Of a stretch of 64,000 nucleotides of DNA, positions 38,001-50,000 are shown piece by piece. The stretch's first letter is position 1; the number at the start of each line of letters is the position of its first letter. A model generated the notes under the pieces. It did no database searches and had not been told where the DNA came from. It was given only the letters and a program-made list of their open reading frames with translations. A program made the translations under genes and the position numbers. This DNA is from Aurelia coerulea (Eukaryota; Cnidaria; Scyphozoa; Semaeostomeae; Ulmaridae): positions 3,811,001-3,875,000 of the forward strand of contig CM076949.1 in the NCBI GenBank assembly GCA_039566865.1. The letters are read 5' to 3'.

Positions 38001-41000
38001 ATGGAACTCATAGGCGCAGCACAATCTTCTCGTACGTGTACTCTAGAGCCACCATCATTTGGGTAATACCTGATACAAGTAGAAAGAAAACATAATTAGT
38101 GCAGAGATATTTTCCACGTGGAAGAAAACCAACGACTCATTTGCCAAGATATCATAGCATTTTTGTGACTCATAACTCTTCTTAAATCGTAACAAATTAA
38201 ACTATCCTTAATTTTAAGAGAAAGGTGAGCATTAAAACGTCCCTGTTAAGTGCGACAAACGTTTCCACAATAAAATCTTCTTCAATGTAACTGTGCTAGA
38301 GGGCAGAGTCGGGCATTTATGTTTTATTTTGAAAATTTATTTAGTTTATTTTCTTTGTATCCTTGTGCTCTGTTCCAAGGACCTCTATTCTCCTCTCGTA
38401 CAAACCGTGCCGAATCTTTAAAGCTTCTTCGCTTTTCCCTTACTGCGTGACCAAGAAAAAGTGCACCAGCAAACGTATGAAGTAAATGGTTAACATGACT
38501 CAAAACCAGCTGAGATGAACAAACGTGCAATCTATAATTTACAGAGCTATGAGACAAACAGAGACAACTTTTCTCATATTATATTCTTTGGTAAAAAATT
38601 AACCGCAACCATGGCTAAGGCATAAACTCCAGGGCATCACAACATTAGCAGTCAGCAAAATTTATCAGTCATTAGTGAGTTCATGACAAGTTTTCAAGAG
38701 GGCTTCCAAGGTGGTATGCAGTAAACAGCGCACCCTGCTAAATAAGCAGTAAAGTCTCATGCACAAAATTTGAGACGAAAATTTCCAGTACTTACTCTTG
38801 ATCATTGTGCATCAATTCAAAGAGTTTCTCTATCAAGACGTCTTTTTCTTCGTACTTTGAAATGATATCTGAAAACATCGCTTTTCCTCGTTGAACTTTA
38901 GTCCATGAGCAATCTATCTCTGCATTGCACAATCCATGGATACCTATAAACATAAATGTATTGATATGTATCGAGATAGAAATTAGAAGATCAGATGGAG
39001 ATCGCAGTCTCACGATAAATCGAAGGTTCAGTTCAGTTCAGGCAGTCTCACGATAAATTGAAGGGCAAGCACGACGACAAATAGGATCATATTTGGTATA
39101 CTATTATTTCAGCATATCTTTCCAAGTAATCCTTAAATGGGACAGTAACAAAGGGTACCAAAAAAGGCAAAAAAACGTGCAAAAACAACGAATAAGTTGG
39201 GGGAAAATATCAATCAAGAGAGAAAAGAAAGGAAACAAAAACAGGGGCCCTCCCCGGGCAATGAGCTAAAGCTGATGCACAGTAGCGCTTTGGGTTGGAG
39301 CTCTGACAGGTGCATGAGCTTTAACCCACTGCATGGGGGACACACAAGTTTCCTTAGACAAAGCGAATCTCTTCTCCCCTACAATGCCTAAGAATTCTTC
39401 ATATTGCTCAAGAATTCTTGTCATGTTAATGTGCAGAAGGCCTGTACTGTAACTAAATATATCATGTCTTTCACCATGATTATAAACATTTTTACTATCT
39501 AGCTTTCTAGGAACAAAAAAGATATCTGGAAAACAAACCTGGCTTCAGTTTATAATCTTCACTTTTCTGTTGCAAAGCATTTGACCCATAAAATACATCA
39601 AATCCAGCCTCCTTGTCATAATTTCCAAGTAGCACATTGAACTTTGAGTACTTTTCTCGTTCATTGATTAGGTCATTGACGTATTTCACTGGTTCATGAT
39701 GTTCTTTCAGGTAGTTTGTGACAATCTGACCTCTTGGTTTCAAATTTGACACATTAGTGGTCAGATTCATGTCTGTGGCTTGTCTGTAATTTGTTAACAT
39801 ACCAAATTTGCCTTTTCTTGTCATAGCCAGCCATGTTCCACCTTCCCTGCTAGGAGTCAAGTCTCTCCCTGTGAATTAAGCAGAATAATGTATCATAGTG
39901 TCCAAATTGGATGCCAATTTGTCCTATTTTAAGATATGTTTGTGACTTTTTCTTTTCTTTCATTCAGAATTGTACCGTTTGCAGTCTTGTATTTTTCAAA
40001 GCCCAGAGTATGACTATGTATGTACTGTATGTATGTATGTATGTATGTATGTATGTATGTATGTATGTATGTATGTATGTATGTATGTATGTATGTATGT
40101 ATGTATGTATAATTAGTTTACGTAAATAACTGGGCTAAGTGGTATTTCTTGCTTTCAGCCTGGTTTACAATGGAAAAAAGTAAAGAAAAATAATAAAACA
40201 ATGCAAGATTTTCAAAGATTAAAAATATTGCTAAAAATGTCTAAAAAATGCCTAAAAGATGCAAAAACCTATAAATATTAAGTTTACAAAATTCAAGTTG
40301 TCCATCCATACTCGGTAAAATTATCTGATGAAACTATGCTCATAAAATGATCTTTACATTTCATTTTGAAAACTTCAATTGATTTAAGTTTTTTACCGAT
40401 GCTGGTAAATTGTTCCACACTTTCACTCCAAGTGTTGAAAAGATTTACCATGGCCTCTAGTGCTTTACAAAACAATTAATTGTAGAAAATCTAGTTGCAT
40501 GAGGGTGGAATTTGGTTGCTTTTGCGAAGATCGACCACAAATAAGGTGGAGCCATGCCATTCATAACTTTCTACATTAGAATATACTGGAGTTAAACTCA
40601 ATTCTTTGATGCAGTAGCAACCAGTTCAGTTTTATAAAAAGAGGCTTCGCTCCTTGACTGTCAATAGACCTTTTAGCTATTCTACAAGAGAGCCTGGATC
40701 GAGCGTTATTTTTATATGCGAGGCTCGACAGAGTGGTGTAAGAGCTTCTATCACTATTGTGCAAATTCGAAAATTCTACAAAGTGCACTTTGTAGAATTT
40801 TCGAATATGCACAATATTGATAGAAGCTCTAACGCCACTCTCTCAAACCTCGTGTATAAAAATAACGCTCGATCCAGGCTCTTTTGCAGAATAGCTAAAA
40901 GGTCTATTGCAGGAAAATATGGGACGCACACATTGCTTTAGCAATTTGAGTAGAACATTTAATTGGCCATTGTTCAGATTACGTAGACTAAACACATTCT

Positions 41001-42069
41001 TTTTGAGAAATTGGGTGTAAGAAACTGTAGTGGTGTGGCCTCTTACATAACATTAAGAAACTCTAATAGTACTAGCAACACTCAAATATCAATTCAAAGT
41101 TAAGAAATGTTTTTCAGCTTTTGGTTACAAATTGGAGTATCTTCAAACAAAAACTCTATGACCAACCCAACTAATACTAAAAATATCATTTTCTGGTTTA
41201 TGATTTGGTTGTTGTTGTAGTTCTCTTTGCTCAAAGTGGTCCTCTATTCATAATAAACAGTGAAATTGAATTTTATAAAAATCAAGAAACTCTAATAATG
41301 AACTCTTACAAGAGACTACACTGTCCTTCTTGGGACTCAGAATCAAGAAATCCTACTACAAAGCCCAGAGGCAAATTTTTCAAGAAAAAAGCGAGTAAAA
41401 AATGCCGCTAAAAACAATTTGGGCCCTTAAGAATGAATGCAAAAAAAGTCTGTAAAGATATGATCAAAGCACGGGGGGGGGGGTTCCTCCATAGTAAAGG
41501 TACCTGGGGATGTGCCGCGAGCAATTTTTCGGACTTCTAGTCTAGCCAAGGGTATACTTTTCTGCAATTTTGGCCAGCAACGGTCTAGCCAAGGGTATCA
41601 TTGTTGACAATATTGGTCTAGCGTACGGTCATGATATCATATTTGGCACAAATTTGACAATATTGGACGAGGAAATGGTCAAAATTGGTCTAGCCAAGGG
41701 TACCATTTTTGTAAAAATTGGTTCAGACAATGGTCAAATTGGTCTAGCCAAGGGTACCATTTTCGTAAAAATTAGTCTAGCCAACGGTACCCTTTTGAAG
41801 ATGCTCGTGGCAGACCCCTACCCAAAATTTGGCCAAGAACCCCCCCCCCCCCCGTGAATCAAAGCTTCTTGATTTAATAACAACAACCAGAAATAGTTAC
41901 GTAAAAATTAATAACATTTACCTCCAAGCACATGTGGTGCTTCCTCCCAAAAAGCTGCATCTTTTGATGGACGATGAAAAGCCTCATCTCTGTTTGCTGC
42001 AAATATTAGCATGTATTTCGAACTCTTCTCGCAGCATTTTTTGGAGAAATGGAGAAATATTATACACAT
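35066..42069 (-). CDS. TANGO2: Transport and Golgi organization protein 2 homolog, complete
   Basis: TANGO2 proteins carry an NRDE domain (Ntn-hydrolase-like fold with Cys2) and have been linked to Golgi organisation, mitochondrial lipid metabolism and haem transfer. Five minus-strand exons: 42069-41922, 39868-39539, 38943-38796, 38069-37965, 35195-35066. Phases match and total 861 nt, or 286 residues (human 276). The start gives MCIIF with Cys2 exposed after Met removal, then FAANRDE at about residues 23-29, HRPSKDAAFW, EGGTWLAMTRKGKFGMLTNY, IHGLCNAEIDCSW (family: YGLSN..W), a YGTR motif and VTFIEKSM near the C-terminus. Intron 4 (35196-37964) is almost wholly transposons. The first residues after MCIIF (LHFSKKCCEK) are diverged. 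Confidence 0.94.
35769..35920. mobile_element. Short palindromic MITE
   Basis: GCTAAAGATGGCGGCAAGGA at the left returns inverted as the right arm ending near 35918. About 150 bp, in TANGO2 intron 4. Confidence 0.65.
35986..36374. mobile_element. TA-inserting MITE, AAGAAACT family, copy
   Basis: TA at both borders; ends ACACGTATTTTTTATAAG and the matching right end. The inner half (36112-36335) is shared inverted with 8641-8860. AAGAAACT-type repeats recur. Confidence 0.75.
36423..37120 (+). pseudogene. Penelope-like element remnant: GIY-YIG endonuclease and hammerhead-like motif
   Basis: Reading past one in-frame stop near 36636 gives FKDKLPSLICSCVVYRYRCP, then HYGKTTRNLVVRCREHLGIN. This is the Penelope-type connector Cys motif plus GIY-YIG nuclease. 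It continues with further frame breaks to a terminal SIPLALL. At 37079-37112 CTGATGA, a GGATC/GATCC stem and GAAAC form a hammerhead-like core, as known for these elements. The reverse transcriptase is missing; the copy is dead. It lies in TANGO2 intron 4, antisense to the gene. Confidence 0.75.
37321..37852. mobile_element. hAT-like MITE, diverged CATAGCTTCC subfamily
   Basis: Ends CATAGCTTCCAAATCTTTAA and its complement. Both flanks carry CTACTGATAG. The interior keeps the GACGTCATCAAATTTCTAAA block of the main family but is otherwise clearly diverged. Confidence 0.65.
40026..40110 (+). repeat. (TGTA)n microsatellite
   Basis: About 85 bp of uninterrupted GTAT units. It is best read as the (TACA)n tail of the minus-strand LINE remnant that follows. 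Confidence 0.9.
40111..40560 (-). pseudogene. LINE 3' remnant next to (TACA)n tail
   Basis: The minus-strand frame 40475-40293 reads FCKALEAMVNLFNTWSESVE, then SIGKKLKSIEVFKMKCKDHF, resembling the C-terminal tail of non-LTR polyproteins. The simple-repeat tail lies directly downstream. It is located in TANGO2 intron 1. Identification rests on architecture and weak similarity. Confidence 0.5.
40662..40909. mobile_element. Foldback MITE, CAATAGACCTTTTAGCTA ends, copy 2
   Basis: Perfect-looking inverted ends and a 42-bp perfect palindrome in the middle (40765-40806, ATTCGAAAATTCTACAAAG half). The whole copy is one near-complete hairpin. Confidence 0.8.
41470..41856. mobile_element. hAT-like non-autonomous element with G/C-run termini, copy 2
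   Basis: Termini CACGGGGGGG and CCCCCCCGTG are exact inverses. They are flanked by 8-bp repeats differing at one base (GATCAAAG at 41462-41469, AATCAAAG at 41857-41864). The interior has ~36-bp tandem units containing CTAGCCAAGGGTACCATTTT and AAAATTGGT. The ORF reading GLAKGTIFVKIG is repeat translation, not a gene. It lies in TANGO2 intron 1. Confidence 0.8.
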
Positions 42070-42659
42070 ATTTCTGGGTATGTGCCTTTGTCCACACGAT
42101 TCTGCGTGGTGAGCCTTAAAAACCAGTTGTCTGTATTAGATGGCAATCAAACCACGTAAAGAAAAGCATCAACACAAACTCGTAATAAAGTCAAAGATTT
42201 GGCTCCTCTGACATGACACAATTCATTGGGCTTCACGGGAACGGAAATATGCAAAACAGAATCAAAATAACAAGTTTGAGCTGCGCCACCTTCGTTTTAT
42301 TTTCAACTTGATGGCACTGTTTCTACGTCCAAGGTTGAATCAAGGATCTTTCTGCCGCTTTTCTTTGAAAATCCACTAAAAATTCAGTTTGCAAACGAGA
42401 GAGAGAGAGTACGAATGTGCCTAGGCCATTCTGCCTCTCTCCCAAAATAGAACACAGGGAACCGGAGAACCGGGAAGTCAACGCTTCTTGGAATGACAGG
42501 TCACGTGGTCTTATCGTTTGGAAAGGGAGCAGGGAACAAATTTACTTCCGTGAAGTATCATGCATTTGCAAAAACAAATTTTTCATCTTTGTGCACTGAC
42601 TCAACCCTGGATTTAGCTACCCTATAAAAACTTTCAACAGTTGAGAATACGCCAATATG

Positions 42660-43173
42660 AACATAGGGCTCAAATCTTTGAAAAGGTCGGTGTAAAATGC
42701 TATTGCCATTTTCTTTGAAATAAATAGCTTGGAAGGAACTTAGGGTTTTTTTGCTGTAAATTTGCCGGGGCAATTTATTGATATCTTGATTAGTTTCAAT
42801 ATGGCGGCATTTATTAAATTTGAGGCTATGACGTCATCAAATTTCTAAATCCTAAACTACAAAAGCTACAGATTTCTGCTTGCCTCCATATTGTAGACCT
42901 CCATAAACTATGGTTTTCTTGAAGGTTATGTAATGTTTCCTCTATTAGTTTAGGATTTACAATGATTTAAATTTTTTCAAAATTTTCCATGAATTTTTTC
43001 AAAAATTATCAAATTGCCGCCATTTTGAAAAAAATAAAGATATCATAAAATTTCCACGGCAGATTTACAGCAAAGTACCATAAGTTCCTTTCAAGCAATC
43101 CAATTCAAAGAAGAATATAATAGAATTTTACACCGACCTTTTTGAAGATTTGTAAGATTTGAGCTCTATGCTG
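42660..43173. mobile_element. hAT-like MITE (CATAGGGCTC family), full copy
   Basis: 514 bp, flanked by 8-bp CCAATATG (42652-42659, 43174-43181), with the same ends and inner blocks as 1802-2301. Two independent 8-bp duplications fix the family boundaries. Confidence 0.85.
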
Positions 43174-43529
43174 CCAATATGTAGAGCTTTCCAAGATTAT
43201 GGAAGTTGAAGATTGATGCTTCCGAAGATAAAACAACTTCGCCATCCTTTTCTGCTTCTTTGCGTTGTTTCAAGCCTGTTCAAATCAAAGTCCAGGCATT
43301 TAAATTCATGAAGACTTTGCAGCAAAGACAGTCTGGCTTCTTCTGACATTTCAAATTGTCAAAACAGTTTTGAGACATCATCTTATACCTCAACTACTAT
43401 AAATTCGTAACTATTTTTACAACATCTTCCGCTAAAAACAGCCTTCAATCAAAGTTGCTTTAAAACCGTTATCTTACTTCACTCTTTGCATCATGCTGCA
43501 GGTGAACGCATCGTTGAATTCTCTTGATG

Positions 43530-43930
43530 TACAGCGTGTCCCAAAAAAATTGTGCCCCGTTTACCTAAAGATTGCAACAAAAGGGCAAAAGATTCTCGCA
43601 AAATTTTTATACCTAGTTGCCCTTCAGATGTTCAACTAGAGTTTACTGCCATCCCCCTAAAAATCCGTTGAAAAATGATTGAGTTATGACCTTCAGAAGA
43701 CCAAATTTGCTTGATGACTGAAACCAGCGGTCGGCCATTTTGTCATCGGGCAAATTTGGTCTCCTGAAGGTCATAGCTCCATCATTTTACGGCGGATTTT
43801 TATGGGGATGGCAGCAAACTTTAATTGAATATCTGAAGAGCAACATCATGCAAAAGTTTAGCGAGAATCTTTTACCGTTTTGTCACATTCTTCAGACAAA
43901 CGGGGCACCATTTTTTTGGGACACCCTGTA
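43530..43930. mobile_element. TA-inserting palindromic MITE, GTGTCCCAAAAAAA ends, copy 1
   Basis: ACAGCGTGTCCCAAAAAAAT with TA at both borders, and ~195-bp arms (CAAAAGATTCTCGC etc.) forming a long hairpin. Ends resemble mariner/Tc1-type termini. Sibling at 60836-61414. Confidence 0.75.
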
Positions 43931-44040
43931 GATCAGAGAGCTTGTTTGGTTCTGATAAGATGTCATTCTTCTTGCGCGTGTTGTTTTCCTTGTTCTTATC
44001 CTCTTTGTGGTAAAACAGGTTCATAAAAGGACTTACTTGT

Positions 44041-47000
44041 TCAATCTTCACCAACTTCTTCTCCTTCTTCTTCATCTGGGGAACACTAAAACAAACCATG
44101 AGGATAATTCTAATTCGAATATCAACTTCATATTTGAAGGAATAGATTTTGCTTTCTACATTAAAAGTCTTGATTCATATAAATGATAACTAAAATTCAC
44201 TTTAAGTGCAAGGAAAATTAAAATTCTTTCTGGCTACATGATCAAATATATCTATTTGGGACCAGATCAAATTCTATCAAACAAAGGAATTTCTTTGAAT
44301 ATATTCGTTTACAGTAAAAACCAGCTGTGATTTTCTGCAACATGCTTAAAGGCATTGAGTCCATATAAATAGCTGAGCGTTAACGCTATCCTGAATTTTG
44401 CTGACAAACTGCTGACGGCCCTTTGTTATCGCATAATAGTGCTAAAGTCATTAGCAGTGGAGACCAAAGGCTTCTTAATCCTTGCATTATCCTCGGGAAT
44501 TTCTTTGGTTTAATGCCTTTAAGTGACTCCTATGCATTTCTATAGTGTATCTTTTTAGAAGATGCTTAATTGGCCAAAAAGAAGGCTGGAGCTCCTTCAT
44601 CCACAGCTGTATTGCAAACTTTTATAATAAAGATTATGTCTAAATTAAAACGAAGGTTATTTTGAATGAAATGAATACGAAGTTTTCTTTCACTTTTATT
44701 TTGCTTTCATTTTGAAAATAGAAATAGATTCTCACTTACAGTTTGGTTTCATAGTGACAATGAAATCGGCTTTTATTTCATTTTAGGTTCAAACTCTTTA
44801 TTATAAAGTTTGGAATACACAATGGCAGTTATAGGCCAACATATAGGCTTTTACTGTATGATTTCTCCAGAAATTGTTGAAAGAACATTACTACTGTTTC
44901 TGTCATGATTTTGAGCTAACTTTTCAGGAATAAAAGTTTTCTTAATTTCGCATGAAATCTCTCCTCTTTGGTACAGTAGAAACCCGAATAAAAGAACTTA
45001 GGTTTTCTTGAGGCAGCCTGACTTGACCTCACTTGAGGCATGCCATAATCAAGTCCAGCCTGTAAGGTTCTTAAAAAGGTGCAGTTTTTATAGATGCCAG
45101 TGCATCCCTTCCTACTCTTGAATTGTTTTTCAAATTACTTCATTTAATAAAAGTTTTATTGCGAAAGATTTTGCAGTTTTGAAGCAAAGTACCATCTTTT
45201 AAACTGTTTTGTAAGAGCCCTCAGAAATCTTAGCCTCCTGTGGGTTCTTGTTTAAAAAGTTCGTATCATGGGATTTCAGTCTCAAGGTTCTTGTAAAGCT
45301 AGGCTCTTTTGTATGGGTTTCTACTGTATTAAAAGTTCCTTAATTTGTTTGTCACTTTTTAGCGCAAGAATCCTGATAAGCAGTTCGATTCTACCACTGA
45401 TACAGATATTTTTCTGGACAAATTTATATCTGGCAAAGTGGAAATGCTGCAGTTGACGTCTGCAAAACATATCCTTTCACATGAAAAATATAAAAGCTCT
45501 CAAAATTTAAAGGTAGCATATCATGACTTGGTGAAAAAATCGAATAATAAATCATAAGAATGTCTAAATATTTACCAGAAACTCAACAAAACATATTTGT
45601 GAATCGTCTGTCAGAATCATATACTGCATTGACAGGAATCCACGTTTGTCCATTCGTATCGAAATCTTGTTGGATAAATTCAATGCTTTTGTTGATGGTT
45701 TCAGTAACGTTGTTTTGTATCTGCAAGATGAGAGTTTCATAAATTTATTCTTTACCATTAATAAAACTTACAAGAGTTTTGAGATACACTTTCGTGAATG
45801 TGATTGGCTAGATCTTGAACCAAAATCAGTAACATAAGATCTAGTAGTAGGCTTGTATTCACCAATCCTTTATGCCTTGAGACATTGCTTTCTTCTCCGA
45901 AAAAAGAAGTCATATCGTTATCGTGGAATACCGGGTGTCTCAGAAAAAAGTACCTCAGTTTGAGTGGAAATAGGAACAAAACGATAAGATATCGTTATTC
46001 TCCGAGTTCACAGCTAAATGTATGAATCTTCAATTTAGATGCACATACCTTGCCTTTAAACATCGTAAACCAAACACCGGAGATACAAGGTTGCAAAGTC
46101 AAAATTTACAGTACACCCAAAAACAAAAGGTTTTGAAAAAGGGCCTAGCCATGATTTGTATCATGGACTTTTTCCAAAGCACCTGCAAACTTTAATTTTC
46201 AGTTTTTTGCTTTTGAAAAGAATAAAAGGCGCACGGGCATGGTCCTGATTAAACGAATATAATAAAAATGTGGTAAGAATGATAAAGTCGTGCCACATCT
46301 CCAAAATAAGCGTGCATGTGCTCCTTTTCCTCGTCTTTGATACAAAAACACTTGTGGTGGAATGCAATGCAAGGACCGATTCCGCAAAAGACAAGTCATT
46401 TCAAGAACAATTGAAGTAATTCAAGGTACAGATTCTTTTCAAAAGTAAAAACTAAAGTTCAAAGTTGAAAATTATTTTGCAAAATTTCTGTGTGATGTCA
46501 AAACATGGCTAGGCCCTTTCTCATAACCTCTGGTTTCAGATGCACTCCAAATTTTGACCTTGTAAGCTCATATCTCCGGTGTTTGGTGGAGGATTTTAAA
46601 ATGCAAGGTATGTGCATTTAAGTTGAAAATCGACAAATGTAGCTATGAATTCCTAAAATCCCGATTTTGTATCGTTTTGTTCCCTCGTTCGGTCAAAAAG
46701 GGGTACTTTTTTAGGCACCCGGTATATTCTTATGGCCACCGAAATAACTGATCCTTGTCTAAATCTTTTCGTTTGGATCGTCTTATTTGCCCAATCAGTA
46801 CCACGACAGTTTGCCTTTAAATCTCTCAGAATGATCAAAGAATGGACACCAGTAGTGAAGTGGACCTTGACTTCATTTTTGTCACCTAAGAATTAATTCT
46901 TTCTCAAACAACGGATTGCCACAGAAAAACATTTTTACACCACCATCAGATAAGAGAAGTTTCATCAAATAAACGGCACAATCTAACCATCTTTAGCTGA

Positions 47001-50000
47001 AGAGATTGATTTCTATACAAAGCTCAGTGACTAAATGGTTGAGATACAAATGGTATGTGACAAAACCTTTAGCCTATGATTCTTTATTGCAGCCATTACA
47101 TTTCGCTAGTTAGGAAAACGTTTTGTATAAATATAAAGCCACTTTTAATATCTAATTAATGTGGACAGATTAGTTCCCGTTCATGGTTAAAATAAAAGGC
47201 TTCATAAGCACGCTTGTGAAGCTGGCTTAGATCAATTTAACATCATTCGATGGTGATGCAATACAGTAAAAACCCGCGTATAAGAACCTAGTGGATTAAG
47301 AACCTACAGGCTGAAATTTTGCAATTAAAGCCCAAGTTCATAAGAACCCATTCAGCTTGGAATTTGAAATAGGTTCTTATTTTTAGAGAGCATGGGGTCT
47401 TATTCACAACAGAAGTTTGTGGAAGAATAAAAAATGCTTATATTACCTGATGAGAAGCTTTTGAAAGGTTTTATCTGGATTATGGTTTTTGACTCACGGT
47501 AGTGAAGTCATAGGGGTGGTGGGCATTTTCCTGTTTACAAAATCTTTTATGTCATGGGGTGAAGGACGTGATGAAGTCCACATCAAGCCTAGCAACAACG
47601 CGAGGTCAAAGCTTGTCGTTCAGCGGAGGCCCTCCTGAGGTGTATGACATCTTAAAGGTCAAACGCTCCAGCGGTTTGAGCACGCGCGGCCACTCTACGG
47701 AAAGAACGAATCATGGTCGCGGAGCCTGCGCGCTCAAAATGCTAGATGAAAAACTGCATTCAACGAGCAAAGAAAGGTACGTCTCTCATCTTTGATCAAG
47801 AAGTTTATCAACTTACTTTTTCGTAGCTGCTTAAAATCAATTTTCAATTCAAGCCTTGCATTTTTTAACTTTCTGTGCATTTTATTTGAATCATAGCCGA
47901 TTTTGCTTCAAAAGTAGGCCTAGACTTTTAATTTGTTCAGCAATAGTCTGAATTCAATGTTTTGTTCGGACTATACCTCTAAGTTGACTTGTGCAAAGCA
48001 CATTGATCTTGAGGTTTGCGCTAAATTGTGAATAATAAACTTCTGGAAAATAGAGGGACTGCAGCTGAGAACAGGCCGAGATTGGAAAATATAATGTGTG
48101 GCATGGCAGCCACCTTGCTCGCCTGTATTGATGCATCATTTCACAGAATGAGATTGGTTGCTAAGGGAAACTTCTCCAACAAAATGAACTCTTTGAGTGC
48201 AGTAATTAGCTCAATGACGTTCCCATCAAAATTATTTCAAAAAGCTCTTTGTTAGCATTTTTTCAAGATTATTGTTAGTTTTCTAAGAACTTTTAGGCAG
48301 CTGATCAGTCAAGTGTCAAGTAGAACAACAATCGAAGAGTTTTCAAGAAACCAATAAATTTTCCCACCCAGTACTGAAAGTCTCTTTTAGCTTTCAGTAA
48401 ACAGTTGAAATTAGCAGATCATGGGTACCAAAGTTTTTTGCAGTTTCTCCGCATCCTTCTTAAATGTTCGCTGTATTCATTGATAGGTAAGTTCCCAAGC
48501 ATTTCGTGAGTTTTACCAGAATACAGCGCCAGCATGCGAATTACCTTCTCAGACAAAATAAACAAGCTTCTTGAGCAATATCCAAGTTCTCAGTCGAGGT
48601 TCTTACTGGTTTAGTTCTTAGTTGAATTCTTGAAAAGAGTTTCTTATTAACAATAGCACTGTTTAATCATGCTGAAAACGGATTACACGTTTTTTTTATA
48701 AGAAACTGGTTTATAAGAAACTAGTACTACGATGACCAAAAATTTAAGAAACTCTAGTACTACGCTCAAGAACAGTTAAGAAACTCTAAAACGTTATATC
48801 TGTATGTCTCTCTTATTCTATGTCTCTCTAACAAAGGTGCCTTCGTCTTTTCTTGACTTTTAACTGCAAAATTGGTAAATTTTTGCCTTGATGTGCATGG
48901 CTTCTTCTTGATGACAATGTCAATGCAAAATGGAAGCCCTTTCTCGAGAAGAAGGCTCAACTTCGAACAATACCGCAATTTTAGGCCCAAAAAAATAAGA
49001 AACTAATCAAGAAACTTTTACTACTAAAACACCGAAATTTTCATGCGAAATTAAGAAACTTTTAGTACTAAGTGCTGATCCAAGTTTCTTATAATAAAAA
49101 AAAACGTGTATTTCGTGATTAATTTGATTGCTTGTGTGTTTAATTAGATTGTTTGTTCTCCACTGAAAAATCTTCAAGCAAAGACTAAACATTTCCTGCA
49201 CGCCAATTTTTGATGGTTGCTTCCTCAGACTGCATTCTGTAACGTAACATTACAGCATATTTACTCATATTTCGAGGAAGGTGCAATAAAATTGCACTGA
49301 TCTTCCTTTACATTCTCATGGCATAATTTGGAAAATTTCACAATAAAAATCATTAAGCCCGTGAGTCACTTCTAAGGTCCTTTGATTAGAAAATTTTGAA
49401 AAAATTCAAATCATCCTAAATCCAAAATCAATAGAGAAAACATGGGATAACCTTAAAAAATGAAGGTCTACAATATGGTGGCAAGCAGAAATCTGTAGCC
49501 TTTCTGGTTTAAGATTTAGAAATTTGATGACGTCACAACATCAAGTTTAATAAATGCTGCCATTTTGAAACTAATCAAGATATCAATAAATTTCCACGGT
49601 AGATTTACAACAAAAAACCCTAAGTTCCTTCCAAGCCATTTATTTCAAAGAGAACTGTAATAGAACTTTTCATCGACCTTTTCAAAGATTTGAGCCCTAT
49701 GTTGCGTCATAATGGATATAACAAAGCAGGCATTGCGTAGCAAAATGAGCGAATATCTAATGCAATAGACCTTTTAGCTATTCTAAAACAACGTTCGAAT
49801 CGAATGATATTTGATAATTTTGTAGAATTTTCGAATGTGAACAACAGTGATAGAAGCTCTAACGCCACTCAATCGAACCTTACGTATAAAATTGTATAAA
49901 AATATCGTTCGATCCAGACTCTTTTTCAGAATAGCTAAAAGGTCTATTTACTGAAACATTGACAAATTTCTGCAATGCACATATTACGCAGAAAAACTTG

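Larger units (their letters stand above)
42070..44040. other. TANGO2 upstream / RAD1 downstream spacer
   Basis: Should contain the TANGO2 promoter (42070-42650). It also holds a GA-rich tract near 42400, a hAT-like MITE (42660-43173) and a TA-inserting palindromic MITE (43530-43930) that begins about 110 bp after the RAD1 stop. No clear RAD1 poly(A) signal was found before the MITE. Confidence 0.5.

Noticed and set aside
39911..40129. ORF with MYVCMYVCM repeats
   Set aside because: It is the translation of the (TGTA)n microsatellite.
41570..41857. ORF reading GLAKGTIFVKIG repeats
   Set aside because: It is the tandem-repeat body of a transposon-like element with G/C-run ends and 8-bp flanking repeats, not a protein gene.
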